From contig NZ_JAJNCY010000009.1 in the NCBI RefSeq assembly GCF_021026335.1, positions 62,001-126,000 of the forward strand: DNA of 64,000 nt. The letters run 5' to 3'. The first letter of the stretch is position 1. Each line of letters opens with the position of its first letter. The DNA comes from Rhizobium sp. C1 (lineage in GTDB: Bacteria > Pseudomonadota > Alphaproteobacteria > Rhizobiales > Rhizobiaceae). Under the pieces are notes generated by a model, which saw only the letters and a program-made list of their open reading frames with translations, made no database searches and had not been told where the DNA came from. Of the stretch, positions 56,184-64,000 are shown one piece after another. Both the position numbers and the translations under genes were made by a program.

Positions 56184-57212
56184 TCACTGCTGAAAATTCG
56201 CCGGCACCAGCAGCAGAATTTCCAGATCCCGCTCCGGATAGAACTCCGTCTTCTGCATCTCGAACATGGTCGACCCGGTCTTCTTGATCCCGTCGCCGCA
56301 GAGGCTGATGAGGTTTTCGGGCTTGCCCTTGTCGACCGTCAGCGTGAACTTGCCGATGGGACCGGCCCAGTTGTTGCCAGTCATGAGGATGTAGGAAATC
56401 CAGTTCTCGACATAGAGCGGGCCGTTGCCGGCCTGGTTGGACTTCCAGCTCTTCTGCGCGACCTTGACCATGTTGTCGTCGAGGCAATAGCGCTTGACAT
56501 AGTCGTTCCACTGCTCGCCCTTCGGCTGGCCGTTTTCATCGAGATAGGTCAGGTCGACCGTACCGCCGACACTGGTCTTGTAGCTGTGCTTGACGATCAC
56601 GTCCTTGCCGGCGGGATAGACGGTCTTCCACCAGTAGACCGCATTCAGCGTCCAGTTCGACGTCGGATGCTCCTTCATGCCCTTGCCGTCGTCCCACTGA
56701 TCGACGCGCGCGAGACCAAGCGTCACCAGTTCGGCCAGCTTGTCGGCCGGCAGCTTTTCAAGCGCTTCGGTCGAGGCTTTCGAATTGGGAACGAGCGGGA
56801 TGTTGAGCGCCTTCAGCCGGTCCGTCAGGTCGACACCGTGGACCAGCGCCTTTTGCTGCAGTTCCGGCTTGATGTCCTTGCCGTCCTGGTTGACGGTGAA
56901 GCCGAGGAAGTTGTCGCCAGCGTCGTAGTCGATCGCCACGTTCACTTCGAGGCCGCTTTCCAGGTTCGGCATCGGAAAGGCGACCAGCGCCTCGATGTCT
57001 CTGGTTGCCTTGTTGTGGAAGCGATATTCGACCGTCACCTTTTCCGGAGACACGTAAAGCTTCTCTTCGGCCATCTCGATATCGTCGGTCTGGACGAATT
57101 CGAGACCGCCGGTCTTCATCTGCGCCGTCGAGTCATTGGCATAGGCCGGAGCGGCCACACCGCCAAGGCAAAGTGTCGCCAGAGCACAAAGCGTTTGCAC
57201 CGTCTTCGTCAT
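56184..57212 (-). CDS. DUF4424 exported protein
   Basis: The 342-residue protein has a signal peptide (ATLCLGGVAAPAYA) and matches DUF4424: a QTDDIEMAEEKLYVSPEKVTV block, VEYRFHNKATRDIEALVAFPMP and a Trp-rich middle (SNWTLNAVYWWKTVYPAGK). It should be periplasmic; function is unknown. It converges with dxs, with only three bases between the stops. The MCP gene lies 76 bases upstream on the same strand. Confidence 0.87.
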   Translation of the reverse strand: MTKTVQTLCALATLCLGGVAAPAYANDSTAQMKTGGLEFVQTDDIEMAEEKLYVSPEKVTVEYRFHNKATRDIEALVAFPMPNLESGLEVNVAIDYDAGDNFLGFTVNQDGKDIKPELQQKALVHGVDLTDRLKALNIPLVPNSKASTEALEKLPADKLAELVTLGLARVDQWDDGKGMKEHPTSNWTLNAVYWWKTVYPAGKDVIVKHSYKTSVGGTVDLTYLDENGQPKGEQWNDYVKRYCLDDNMVKVAQKSWKSNQAGNGPLYVENWISYILMTGNNWAGPIGKFTLTVDKGKPENLISLCGDGIKKTGSTMFEMQKTEFYPERDLEILLLVPANFQQ

Positions 57213-57288
57213 GTCCGTCTGTCCCCTCAAGTCCCCAGGAGACGATAAACACGGCCAGGGCTTTCCGGCAAGAGAGCCGGACAGGAGA

Positions 57289-59139
57289 TCAGGCGGCGTT
57301 GCGGCGGCGGTCCACCCACTGCCCGTCGGAAAGCTTGAAGCGGCCGACCATGTCGCGCAGATGCGAGGCCTCGTTGGCGAGACCGGTCGTGGCGGCATCG
57401 GTGCGCTCCACCATGGAGACGTTCTGCTGGGTGACGTGATCGAGCGTGCCGAGCGCGCGGTTAACGGCGTCGAGGCTGGTCGATTGCTCGCCGCTTGCCC
57501 TTGTAATGGCGTCCATCAGCTCGTTGATCGCCACGATGTGGCCGCTGATCGTGTTGAGCGCGTCGCCCGTATCGCGGACATGGGCGACGCCGCCGGCGAC
57601 CTCACGGGATGAATTCTCGATCAGCGCCTTGATCTCGCGCGCCGCATCGGCCGAGCGTCCGGCGAGTGCGCGCACTTCCTGAGCCACGACCGCAAAGCCC
57701 TTGCCCGCATCACCGGCACGGGCGGCCTCGACGCCGGCATTCAGCGCCAGAAGGTTGGTCTGGAAGGCGATTTCGTCAATGACGCTGATGATATTGGCGA
57801 TCTTGGCGGAGGATTCCTCGATGCGGCCCATTGCCTCTTCGGCATTGGCCACCACGGTGCCGGACTTGCGGGCGCTGTCATTGGCCTGTGCTGCCACGGT
57901 GCGCGCTTCGGCCACCCGCTTGGCGGAAGAGGCGACATGCTGGGTGATCTGAGCCAGCGCTTCCGTCGTCTCGTCGAGCGAGGCCGCCTGGCTTTCGGTG
58001 CGCTTCGACAATTCGCCGACGCCCGAGGCGATTTCGTTGCTGCCCTGATCGATGGAGCCGGCGGCATCGCGGATGGCGACCAGTGTTTCGCCCAGTTGAC
58101 GGACGGATTCGTTGAAGTCCTTTCGAAGTTCCTCGAATTCGGGTGCGAAGCGGCTGTCGAGGCTGACGGAGAGGTCGCCGGAGGCGAGACGTTTCAGGCC
58201 GCCGGCGAGACCGGATGTAGCAACACGCAGTCGCTCGGCGGCATCGGCTTCGGCCTTTTCCTGGGCCGCCAGCCGGTCTGCCTCGGCGGTCAGGCGGTGT
58301 TCTTCCGCCTCCTTTTCCAGCCGCTTGTTGGCGGCGGAGGCATCGCGGAAGACATCGAGCGAGCGGGCCAGCGCGCCGATCTCGTCCTTGCGCCGGGCCA
58401 TTCCGGTGGAGATGGAGAGATCACCGGCTGCAAGCCGGCTGGTGAGCGCGGCAAGCCGGCGGAGGGGCCGAAGGGTCGTCAGGCGCAGAAGACCGAAGAT
58501 GAGAACGAGCGTCACAGCCAGCGTGCCGAGGCCGGTCAGGACACGCTCGTTGAGGCGCTGTTTCCAGGCGGCAAATTCGGGAGCCAGATCGACGGCGGCG
58601 CTGTAGACGCCCATGGTTTCGCCCGGCTGGATGTCCATCATGCCGGTATGACAGGTGGCGCAGCGTTCATCCGCCGCACTCCCCTGTCCCAGAATAACCG
58701 GCCGCGAGAGGCGCAGTGTCGTGCCGTTGGCGACGGTTGCGGCGCGCTCCTTCGAGGACAGGACCTGCTTGTCGAAATCGTCATGCGCCGGCAGCTGGCG
58801 TCCGCCCTGCTGCTTCTGGAAGTTCAGGACCTTGTCGCCCATGACGATCCAGATGCCGATGCCGGCATTCGATTTGGAAAACTGCGCCATCGTGCCGTTG
58901 AGCGTTTCCACCGCCGGGTCGCCATCCTCGATCTGGCCGCGATTGAGCATAGCCTGGACATGGACTGCCTCGAGCATGTCCAGAGCCGCATTGCCGCGCA
59001 GCTCGCCATTCGTCTCGATGCGCCGCTTGTCGCCTGCAATGTCGGTCACGACCTTGATTGTTTCGCCGGCGATCAGCACGGCCGAGACGCTCAACAGGAT
59101 TTGCGCCGTCAAGGGAAGCGCGCGAAGTGTGGACAACAT
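57289..59139 (-). CDS. methyl-accepting chemotaxis protein with a predicted c-type haem sensor domain
   Basis: The 616-residue chemoreceptor has a membrane helix at about 12-28, a periplasmic domain (about 30-190), a second helix (about 205-225), a HAMP domain and a signalling domain. The hairpin tip IAFQTNLLALNAGVEAARAG is intact. The periplasmic domain contains Cys160-Ala-Thr-Cys-His164 in a DERCATCHTGMM context, which matches DUF3365/Tll0287-like haem sensors. The start at 59139 (MLSTLRALPL) puts the first helix at the N-terminus; upstream frame to 59250 is unlikely. No CheR-docking pentapeptide is seen at the C-terminus. It probably senses redox state or a gas. Confidence 0.9.
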   Translation of the reverse strand: MLSTLRALPLTAQILLSVSAVLIAGETIKVVTDIAGDKRRIETNGELRGNAALDMLEAVHVQAMLNRGQIEDGDPAVETLNGTMAQFSKSNAGIGIWIVMGDKVLNFQKQQGGRQLPAHDDFDKQVLSSKERAATVANGTTLRLSRPVILGQGSAADERCATCHTGMMDIQPGETMGVYSAAVDLAPEFAAWKQRLNERVLTGLGTLAVTLVLIFGLLRLTTLRPLRRLAALTSRLAAGDLSISTGMARRKDEIGALARSLDVFRDASAANKRLEKEAEEHRLTAEADRLAAQEKAEADAAERLRVATSGLAGGLKRLASGDLSVSLDSRFAPEFEELRKDFNESVRQLGETLVAIRDAAGSIDQGSNEIASGVGELSKRTESQAASLDETTEALAQITQHVASSAKRVAEARTVAAQANDSARKSGTVVANAEEAMGRIEESSAKIANIISVIDEIAFQTNLLALNAGVEAARAGDAGKGFAVVAQEVRALAGRSADAAREIKALIENSSREVAGGVAHVRDTGDALNTISGHIVAINELMDAITRASGEQSTSLDAVNRALGTLDHVTQQNVSMVERTDAATTGLANEASHLRDMVGRFKLSDGQWVDRRRNAA

Positions 59140-59371
59140 GGGCAAGCTCCAGCCGCTCCGCGCTTGGGGCGAAGCCTTTACATGAGCCACACTATCCAGA
59201 AATCCGTTAAGGTATGTTAAAATAGGAAATTGATATTTGTCAAATTCCATTCGTTTTCAATGATTTATAGTGATTTCTAACATGAGCTGCCTCACGAGGT
59301 CCGGGACCACACCCCGTTGGCAGTTTTCGAATTTCCTTGCGTTGTTCAAAAGCGCAGGCCAAGACGGCGGC

Positions 59372-60121
59372 ATGACAACACATGATCAACAGCGGCTCGA
59401 CCAGATGCTCGTCGCGCAGGGCCATTTTGCGACCCGGTCGCGCGCCCGCGACGCGATTGCGCGCGGCACGGTGCGGATCGACGGCAAGCCGGTCACGAAG
59501 CCGGGGCAGGCGGTTTCCGCCTCTGCAGCCATCGAGATCGACGATCCGGCGCAGGCCTATGTCTCGCGCGCGGCGCTGAAGCTGATTGCGGGGCTCGACC
59601 ATTTCGGGTTCTCGCCCGACGGCCTCGACTGTCTGGACATCGGCGCCTCGACGGGCGGCTTCACGCAGGTCCTTCTCGAGCGCGGCGCGCGCCACGTCAC
59701 CGCAGTCGATGTCGGACATGACCAGCTGCACCAAAGCCTCGCCGGCCATGCGCGCATCACCAATCTGGAAGGGCTGAACGCGCGCGAGCTCGACGCGACG
59801 CATGTCGGAGGCCGCCCCCTCAGCGCGGTGGTTTCGGATGTTTCCTTCATCTCGCTGAAGCTTGCGCTGCCGCCTGCCCTGTCGCTGGCGGCGCCCGGCG
59901 CCTTCTGTGTGCTGCTGGTCAAGCCGCAATTCGAGGCGGGCCGCGAGGCGATCGGAAAGGGCGGTATCCTGAAGGACGCCTCCGCCGGCGAGCGCATTGC
60001 CGCCGACATGGCCGAATGGCTGGCGACACAGCCCGGCTGGACACCCATCGGCATCACCGCCTCTCCCATTTCCGGAGGCGACGGTAACCACGAATATCTG
60101 CTTGGAGGTCGCAAGGCGTGA
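59372..60121 (+). CDS. TlyA-family rRNA 2'-O-methyltransferase
   Basis: The 249-residue protein has an N-terminal S4 RNA-binding domain (RLDQMLVAQGHFATRSRARDAIARGTV) and an FtsJ-like methyltransferase domain with SAM-binding DIGASTGGFTQVLLERGA, VDVGHDQLH and VSDVSFISL. TlyA enzymes methylate cytidines of 16S and/or 23S rRNA. The start at 59372 fits family length. Its stop overlaps the next gene by GTGA, so they are cotranscribed. Confidence 0.93.
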   Translation: MTTHDQQRLDQMLVAQGHFATRSRARDAIARGTVRIDGKPVTKPGQAVSASAAIEIDDPAQAYVSRAALKLIAGLDHFGFSPDGLDCLDIGASTGGFTQVLLERGARHVTAVDVGHDQLHQSLAGHARITNLEGLNARELDATHVGGRPLSAVVSDVSFISLKLALPPALSLAAPGAFCVLLVKPQFEAGREAIGKGGILKDASAGERIAADMAEWLATQPGWTPIGITASPISGGDGNHEYLLGGRKA

Positions 60122-61377
60122 GCGCAATGACACTCGATATCACGCGGCTCGGCGCGGAAGGCGACGGTATTGCCGAAACCGCAAACGGCCCGGTTTACGT
60201 GCCCTTCGCCCATCCCGGCGACCGGCTCAAGGTGGCTGTCGAAAAATCGCAGGGCACGATCATGGCGATCACCGAGCCCTCGCCCGACCGCATCGCACCG
60301 GTCTGTCGGCATTTCGGGCCGGATGGCGAGAACGGCGCCTGTGGCGGCTGTTCGCTGCAGCATGTGAACCCAGCGCTTTATGCCGAGTTCAAGCGCGGCC
60401 TCGTCGTCAACGCGCTGCGCTCGAAGGGCATTGATGTCGAGGTCGGCGCGCTGGTCGCTGCAAATCCCGGCGAGCGCCGGCGGGCAATCTTTGCCGCACG
60501 CAAAACGGAGAAGGAATTGCTGCTCGGCTTCAATCAGGCCGGCAGCCATCACATCGTCAATATTTCGGAATGTCCCGTGCTGAAGCCCTCCATCGTGGCG
60601 CGGCTCGATGACATCCGCATTGTCGGCCGGGCACTGGCGCCGAATGCCGAACCGTTCCGCCTTGGGGTTCTCGAAACGCTGACCGGGCTCGACATTGCCG
60701 CAGACGGTCTGCCGAAGCTCTCGGACAAGCAGCGGCAGGCGGCCATCGAAATCATCCTGAAGCTACGCGGCATTGCCCGCGTCAGCCTTGACGGCGAAAT
60801 CCTGATCGAGCCGGCCAAGCCCATCATCCGCTTCGGGACGACGGAAGCGAGCCCGCCGGCGGGCGGCTTCACGCAGGCAACGGTGGAGGCCGAGGAGGTC
60901 ATGGCGGCACTGGTCGTCGAGATTGTTGGCAAGGCCAAGGCAGTCGCCGATCTTTTCGCCGGGTCGGGTACATTTGCGCTGAGGCTTGCTGAAAAATCGA
61001 AGGTGCATGCGGTCGAGGGCGATCAGCGGGCGATGACGGCGCTGGAGCAGGCGGCGCGCAAACGTCAGGGGCTGAAGCCTGTGACCGCCGAGCGGCGCGA
61101 TCTGTTCCGCCGCCCGATGATGGCGAGCGAGCTGAAGAATTTCGATGCCGTGGTCTTCGATCCGCCGCGCGCGGGGGCCGAAACCCAGTCAAAAGAACTG
61201 GCGCGTTCAACAGTTCGTAAAATTGCCGCAGTAAGCTGCAATCCCCTGACGCTCGCGCGGGACCTTTCGATCCTGGTCGCGGGGGGTTATCGCGTGGTTG
61301 CCGTCACGCCGATCGATCAGTTTCTCTGGTCGCCGCATGTGGAAGTCGTGGCTGCATTGGAGCGGCCGAAGAAATAG
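60118..61377 (+). CDS. class I SAM-dependent RNA (uracil-5)-methyltransferase, RlmD/TrmA type
   Basis: The 419-residue enzyme has iron-sulphur cysteines at Cys63, Cys75, Cys78 and Cys152 and the catalytic Cys374 in AAVSCNPLTLARDL, followed by the usual ending TPIDQFLWSPHVEVV. A TRAM-like N-terminal domain (about 4-60) precedes the cluster. It methylates a uridine of rRNA or tRNA; the exact position cannot be read from sequence. The GTG at 60118 overlaps the tlyA stop; an ATG at 60127 is a close alternative. Confidence 0.93.
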   Translation: MSAMTLDITRLGAEGDGIAETANGPVYVPFAHPGDRLKVAVEKSQGTIMAITEPSPDRIAPVCRHFGPDGENGACGGCSLQHVNPALYAEFKRGLVVNALRSKGIDVEVGALVAANPGERRRAIFAARKTEKELLLGFNQAGSHHIVNISECPVLKPSIVARLDDIRIVGRALAPNAEPFRLGVLETLTGLDIAADGLPKLSDKQRQAAIEIILKLRGIARVSLDGEILIEPAKPIIRFGTTEASPPAGGFTQATVEAEEVMAALVVEIVGKAKAVADLFAGSGTFALRLAEKSKVHAVEGDQRAMTALEQAARKRQGLKPVTAERRDLFRRPMMASELKNFDAVVFDPPRAGAETQSKELARSTVRKIAAVSCNPLTLARDLSILVAGGYRVVAVTPIDQFLWSPHVEVVAALERPKK

Positions 61378-61394
61378 TCAGGATTTGTGTTTCG

Positions 61395-62048
61395 ATGGTC
61401 GATCAGGCGGCAGGTATCTTGAAAGAAACAGCGCCGAAAAAGCGGCGGGTGAGAACCTCACGGATCTTGCGCAAGATCGCCGACGATACGTCCAACGAGC
61501 GCATTTCGATCCGCCACCTGCTCGATACGCTGGGCGACCGCGCCATCGGCGCATTGATGCTGGTCTTCGCCTTCCCCAATGTCATGCCGACGCCGCCTGG
61601 AACCTCTGCGATCCTCGGCGCACCGCTGGTGTTTCTGGCGGCGCAGCTGACCTTCGGCATGAAGCCCTGGCTTCCCGCGCTCATTGCCGACCGTTCCATG
61701 GCGCGAGCCGATTTTGCCACCATCATCAACAAGGCGCATCCATGGCTGACCTGGGCCGAGCGTCTTTTGAAGATGCGGCTCTCGTTCCTTACCGAGCCAC
61801 CGTTCGAATATGTCGTCGGCCTGCTCTGCCTGATCTTGGCCGTCGTGCTGCTTCTGCCCGTTCCGCTCGGCAACATGCTGCCGGCGCTGACGATCTGCAT
61901 CTTCTCGTTCGGCATCCTCGGCCGCGACGGTGTCTGGACGCTTGCGGGCCTCGTCGCCTTCGTCGTCTCGATGGTGATCGCGGGTGGCGTGATCTATGGC
62001 ATGGTCAAGGCCGCGTTCTATTTTGTCGAGCGGGTTTTGCTGGCATAG
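61395..62048 (+). CDS. ExoD family membrane protein
   Basis: The 217-residue protein has four to five membrane helices and the ExoD core ISIRHLLDTLGDRAIGALMLVFAFPNVMPTPPGTS. ExoD was named in Sinorhizobium for effects on exopolysaccharide synthesis and alkali sensitivity; the mechanism is unknown. It follows the RNA methyltransferase by 17 bases and is probably in the same transcript. Confidence 0.93.
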   Translation: MVDQAAGILKETAPKKRRVRTSRILRKIADDTSNERISIRHLLDTLGDRAIGALMLVFAFPNVMPTPPGTSAILGAPLVFLAAQLTFGMKPWLPALIADRSMARADFATIINKAHPWLTWAERLLKMRLSFLTEPPFEYVVGLLCLILAVVLLLPVPLGNMLPALTICIFSFGILGRDGVWTLAGLVAFVVSMVIAGGVIYGMVKAAFYFVERVLLA

Positions 62049-62099
62049 ACGCTTTTCGGGCTGGATCCTTGGGACGCTAGCGCACCCCCGCCATTTCCG

Positions 62100-62858
62100 T
62101 CACTTCTTCCGGCTCATGAACGCCTGAAAGGCCTGCATGGCTTCCTGCGATTTCAGCTGGTTGCCGAAATGGACCATTTCCTCGCTCATGCGCGCCTCGA
62201 CTTCGCCGACCGAGCCCTTGAGAAGCTTGCGAGCCAGTGCCAGAGCCTTGGGCGGGCGCGAGGCGAGATGATCGGCGGCCTTGAGCGTTTCCGCCTCGAG
62301 CTCTTCCTCGCCGACGATCTTCCAGACAAGACCGGCCTCGCGTGCATCCTCGGCGGAAAAGCCGATACCGGCGGCAAACATGGCGAAGGCTCGTTGATGG
62401 CCCATCACGCGCGGGCCAATCAGCGACGAGGCGGCTTCCGGCACCAGCGCCAGATCGACGAAGGGCGTACGGAATTCAGTGCGCGCGGTGGCGAAGGTCA
62501 TGTCGCAATGCAGGTTCATCGTCGTGCCGATGCCGATGGCAAGACCATCGACGCCGGAAAGAAGCGGCTTTTCGAAGCGCGCCAGTTCGAAGATGAAGCG
62601 GTTGACGTCGCGGCCGGCCTGCGGATCCATGGCGATGGCCATGAAGTCGGCGAGGTCATTGCCGGAGGAGAAGCTGCCGGGCACGCCGAAGATGACGACC
62701 GCACGTACGCTGTCGTCCTTGTTAGCCTCGACCAGCGTATTGGCCATGGCTTCATACATCGCCCGCGTCAGCGCGTTCTTCTTGTCCGGGCGGTTCATGC
62801 GGATGACGATAACGCCTTCATGCGTCTCCGGACGTTCGATCAGGATATGGTCGGTCAT
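62100..62858 (-). CDS. enoyl-CoA hydratase/isomerase family protein
   Basis: The 252-residue crotonase-fold protein shows the oxyanion-hole segments FSSGNDLADF and SGVDGLAIGIGTTMNLHCDM and FRTPFVDLALVPEAAS, with an acidic residue (Glu) at the position used for hydration. It probably acts in fatty acid or amino acid beta-oxidation. GGAGGAGG precedes the ATG at 62858. It is 22 bases downstream of an acyl-CoA dehydrogenase on the same strand. Confidence 0.92.
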   Translation of the reverse strand: MTDHILIERPETHEGVIVIRMNRPDKKNALTRAMYEAMANTLVEANKDDSVRAVVIFGVPGSFSSGNDLADFMAIAMDPQAGRDVNRFIFELARFEKPLLSGVDGLAIGIGTTMNLHCDMTFATARTEFRTPFVDLALVPEAASSLIGPRVMGHQRAFAMFAAGIGFSAEDAREAGLVWKIVGEEELEAETLKAADHLASRPPKALALARKLLKGSVGEVEARMSEEMVHFGNQLKSQEAMQAFQAFMSRKK

Positions 62859-62880
62859 GGGTTCCTCCTCCCGGATATTG

Positions 62881-64000
62881 TCAGGACGCCAGCAACATGC
62901 GCGCGGCGGCCAGCGCATCCGCGCCGTTGATGATGCGATCCTTGAGCGAACCGGTCTCGGAGATCAGGTTTTCAGCGGCAAAGCGGCAGAGCGCGATGCG
63001 GCCCGGTTGCTGACCATCGCCGGCATCGACGAGGCCGCCCTTGGCGAGATAGCTGCCGACCAGCGTAAGACCCCAGAGCCGCTGATAGGCGGTGGCACCG
63101 GCTGCGGCTTCCGCGGCCTTGCCGGCTGCGAGCGCCGCGAGCAGCCATTCGGAGGCTTCTTCCAGATCGGCGATGGAGGCGTCGAGCTTGTCGGCCGTCT
63201 TGCCGAAACCGTCGAGATTGGAGGCGCGCACCTGTGCGGAAATTTCCTTCAGTTCTGCGATGAAGCCGCGCACATGATTGCCGCCGGACTGCGTCAGCTT
63301 GCGGCCGACAAGGTCGCCGGCCTGAACGCCGTTCGTGCCTTCATAGATCGGCGTGATGCGGACGTCGCGGTAATAGCGGGCCGCACCCGTTTCCTCGACG
63401 AAGCCCATGCCGCCATGGACCTGAATGCCGTGCGAAGCGATCTCGACGCCGGCGTCGGTCGGGAAGGACTTGGCAATCGGCGTCAGCAGATTGGCGCGCT
63501 CCTGCCAGTGGCGCTTGGCTTCCGGATCTTCCAGCCGCGTGGCCATGTCGATGGCGAAGGCGCAGGCATAGGTCATGGCGCGCGACCCTTGAGTCAGCGC
63601 CTTCATGGTCAGCAGCGTGCGGGCGATATCGGGATGTTCGATGATCGGGCTCATGCCCTCGCCCTTCCAGCCGGGCGCGCGGCCCTGCAGGCGTTCGCGG
63701 GCATAGGCCGTCGCCTTCTGCGTCGCGGCTTCGGAGACGCCAACGCCCTGCATGCCGACGCCGAGGCGTTCGTTGTTCATCATGGTGAACATGGCGGCAA
63801 GGCCCTGGTTCTCTTCTCCGACCAGCCAGCCGACCGCGCCGGCCTCGTCACCGAATTTGCCGTCGCCATAGATCATGGTGCAGGTGGGGGACCCATGGAT
63901 GCCGAGCTTGTGCTCGATGGAGTGGCAATGCAGGTCGTTGCGGCCGCCGAGAGAGCCATCGTCGTTCACGAAGAACTTCGGCACGAGGAACAGCGAGATG
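62881..64000 (-). CDS. acyl-CoA dehydrogenase, C-terminal part (5' end outside window)
   Basis: The open frame enters at 64000 and ends at 62881, so about 373 C-terminal residues are present. They show acyl-CoA dehydrogenase blocks ([36 protein letters not shown] with the flavin contacts) and a helical C-terminal extension as in the long FadE-type enzymes. A Glu in [11 protein letters not shown] is the likely catalytic base. It pairs with the enoyl-CoA hydratase, giving two consecutive steps of beta-oxidation. Confidence 0.9.
   Translation of the reverse strand, partial: ISLFLVPKFFVNDDGSLGGRNDLHCHSIEHKLGIHGSPTCTMIYGDGKFGDEAGAVGWLVGEENQGLAAMFTMMNNERLGVGMQGVGVSEAATQKATAYARERLQGRAPGWKGEGMSPIIEHPDIARTLLTMKALTQGSRAMTYACAFAIDMATRLEDPEAKRHWQERANLLTPIAKSFPTDAGVEIASHGIQVHGGMGFVEETGAARYYRDVRITPIYEGTNGVQAGDLVGRKLTQSGGNHVRGFIAELKEISAQVRASNLDGFGKTADKLDASIADLEEASEWLLAALAAGKAAEAAAGATAYQRLWGLTLVGSYLAKGGLVDAGDGQQPGRIALCRFAAENLISETGSLKDRIINGADALAAARMLLAS

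Noticed and set aside
59207-59220. TTAA-GGTATG-TTAA upstream of the chemoreceptor gene, resembling a CtrA box
   Set aside because: The spacing between the half-sites is six bases, not the seven that CtrA needs.

Overview
The window is a GC-rich bacterial chromosome segment. Its gene content and conserved gene order point to an alphaproteobacterium of the order Rhizobiales, in the Rhizobium/Agrobacterium group. The indicators are a CcrM (GANTC) methylase, the aa3 oxidase cluster flanked by tldD and an IalB-family gene, bioMNY, ExoD, DUF1344 and RT0821/Lpp0805-type small proteins, and short GC-rich palindromic intergenic repeats. No rRNA, tRNA, CRISPR array, prophage or complete insertion sequence was seen. 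Assignments rest on reading motifs and translated sequence; no database search was run.

Layout. 1-10.9 kb: a YqgE fragment, a DsbD-alpha-like periplasmic protein, a peroxiredoxin, a SPINDLY/GT41 glycosyltransferase, ccrM, a PrlF-YhaV toxin-antitoxin pair, a LysR regulator divergent from a LysE exporter, and a zinc-type ABC operon that begins with an unannotated 47-residue membrane ORF. 10.9-18.8 kb: a TetR regulator divergent from an SDR/isomerase pair, then a long minus-strand run (DUF983, SURF1, DUF1304, ispH, a GGDEF/EAL protein, thrB, rnhA). 19-27 kb: the cytochrome aa3 oxidase operon ctaC-ctaD-ctaB-coxF-ctaG-ctaE, with an FNR-type box in front, divergent from ialB and tldD. 27-38 kb: two more c-di-GMP proteins, a polysaccharide deacetylase, pdxH, a small lipoprotein, a DnaJ-like protein, fabI, a histidine phosphatase and aroC. 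39-42 kb: an agmatinase / LuxR / gamma-glutamyl-GABA hydrolase group.

42.0-45.8 kb is the least ordinary stretch. It holds ycaQ followed by a nucleotidyltransferase-HEPN pair, then a clearly AT-rich orphan gene whose C-terminus looks HEPN-like, a decayed inverted scrap of ycaQ, and the 5' stump of a membrane-protein gene. It reads as a small accessory or defence-like island at an insertion/deletion hotspot. 45.7-49.6 kb: DUF1284, the bioMNY biotin transporter, a 183-bp nested inverted repeat, a histone-deacetylase-family enzyme and xseB. 49.7-54 kb: a MarR-controlled EmrAB-type efflux operon and a pirin. 54-64 kb: dxs, DUF4424, a chemoreceptor with a predicted c-type haem site, tlyA, an RlmD/TrmA-type methyltransferase, exoD, an enoyl-CoA hydratase and a truncated acyl-CoA dehydrogenase.

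Together the core genes cover respiration, isoprenoid precursors (dxs, ispH), amino acid, cofactor and fatty acid synthesis, and cell-cycle methylation. Four sensory or c-di-GMP proteins and several divergent regulator/target pairs with visible operator dyads are interspersed.
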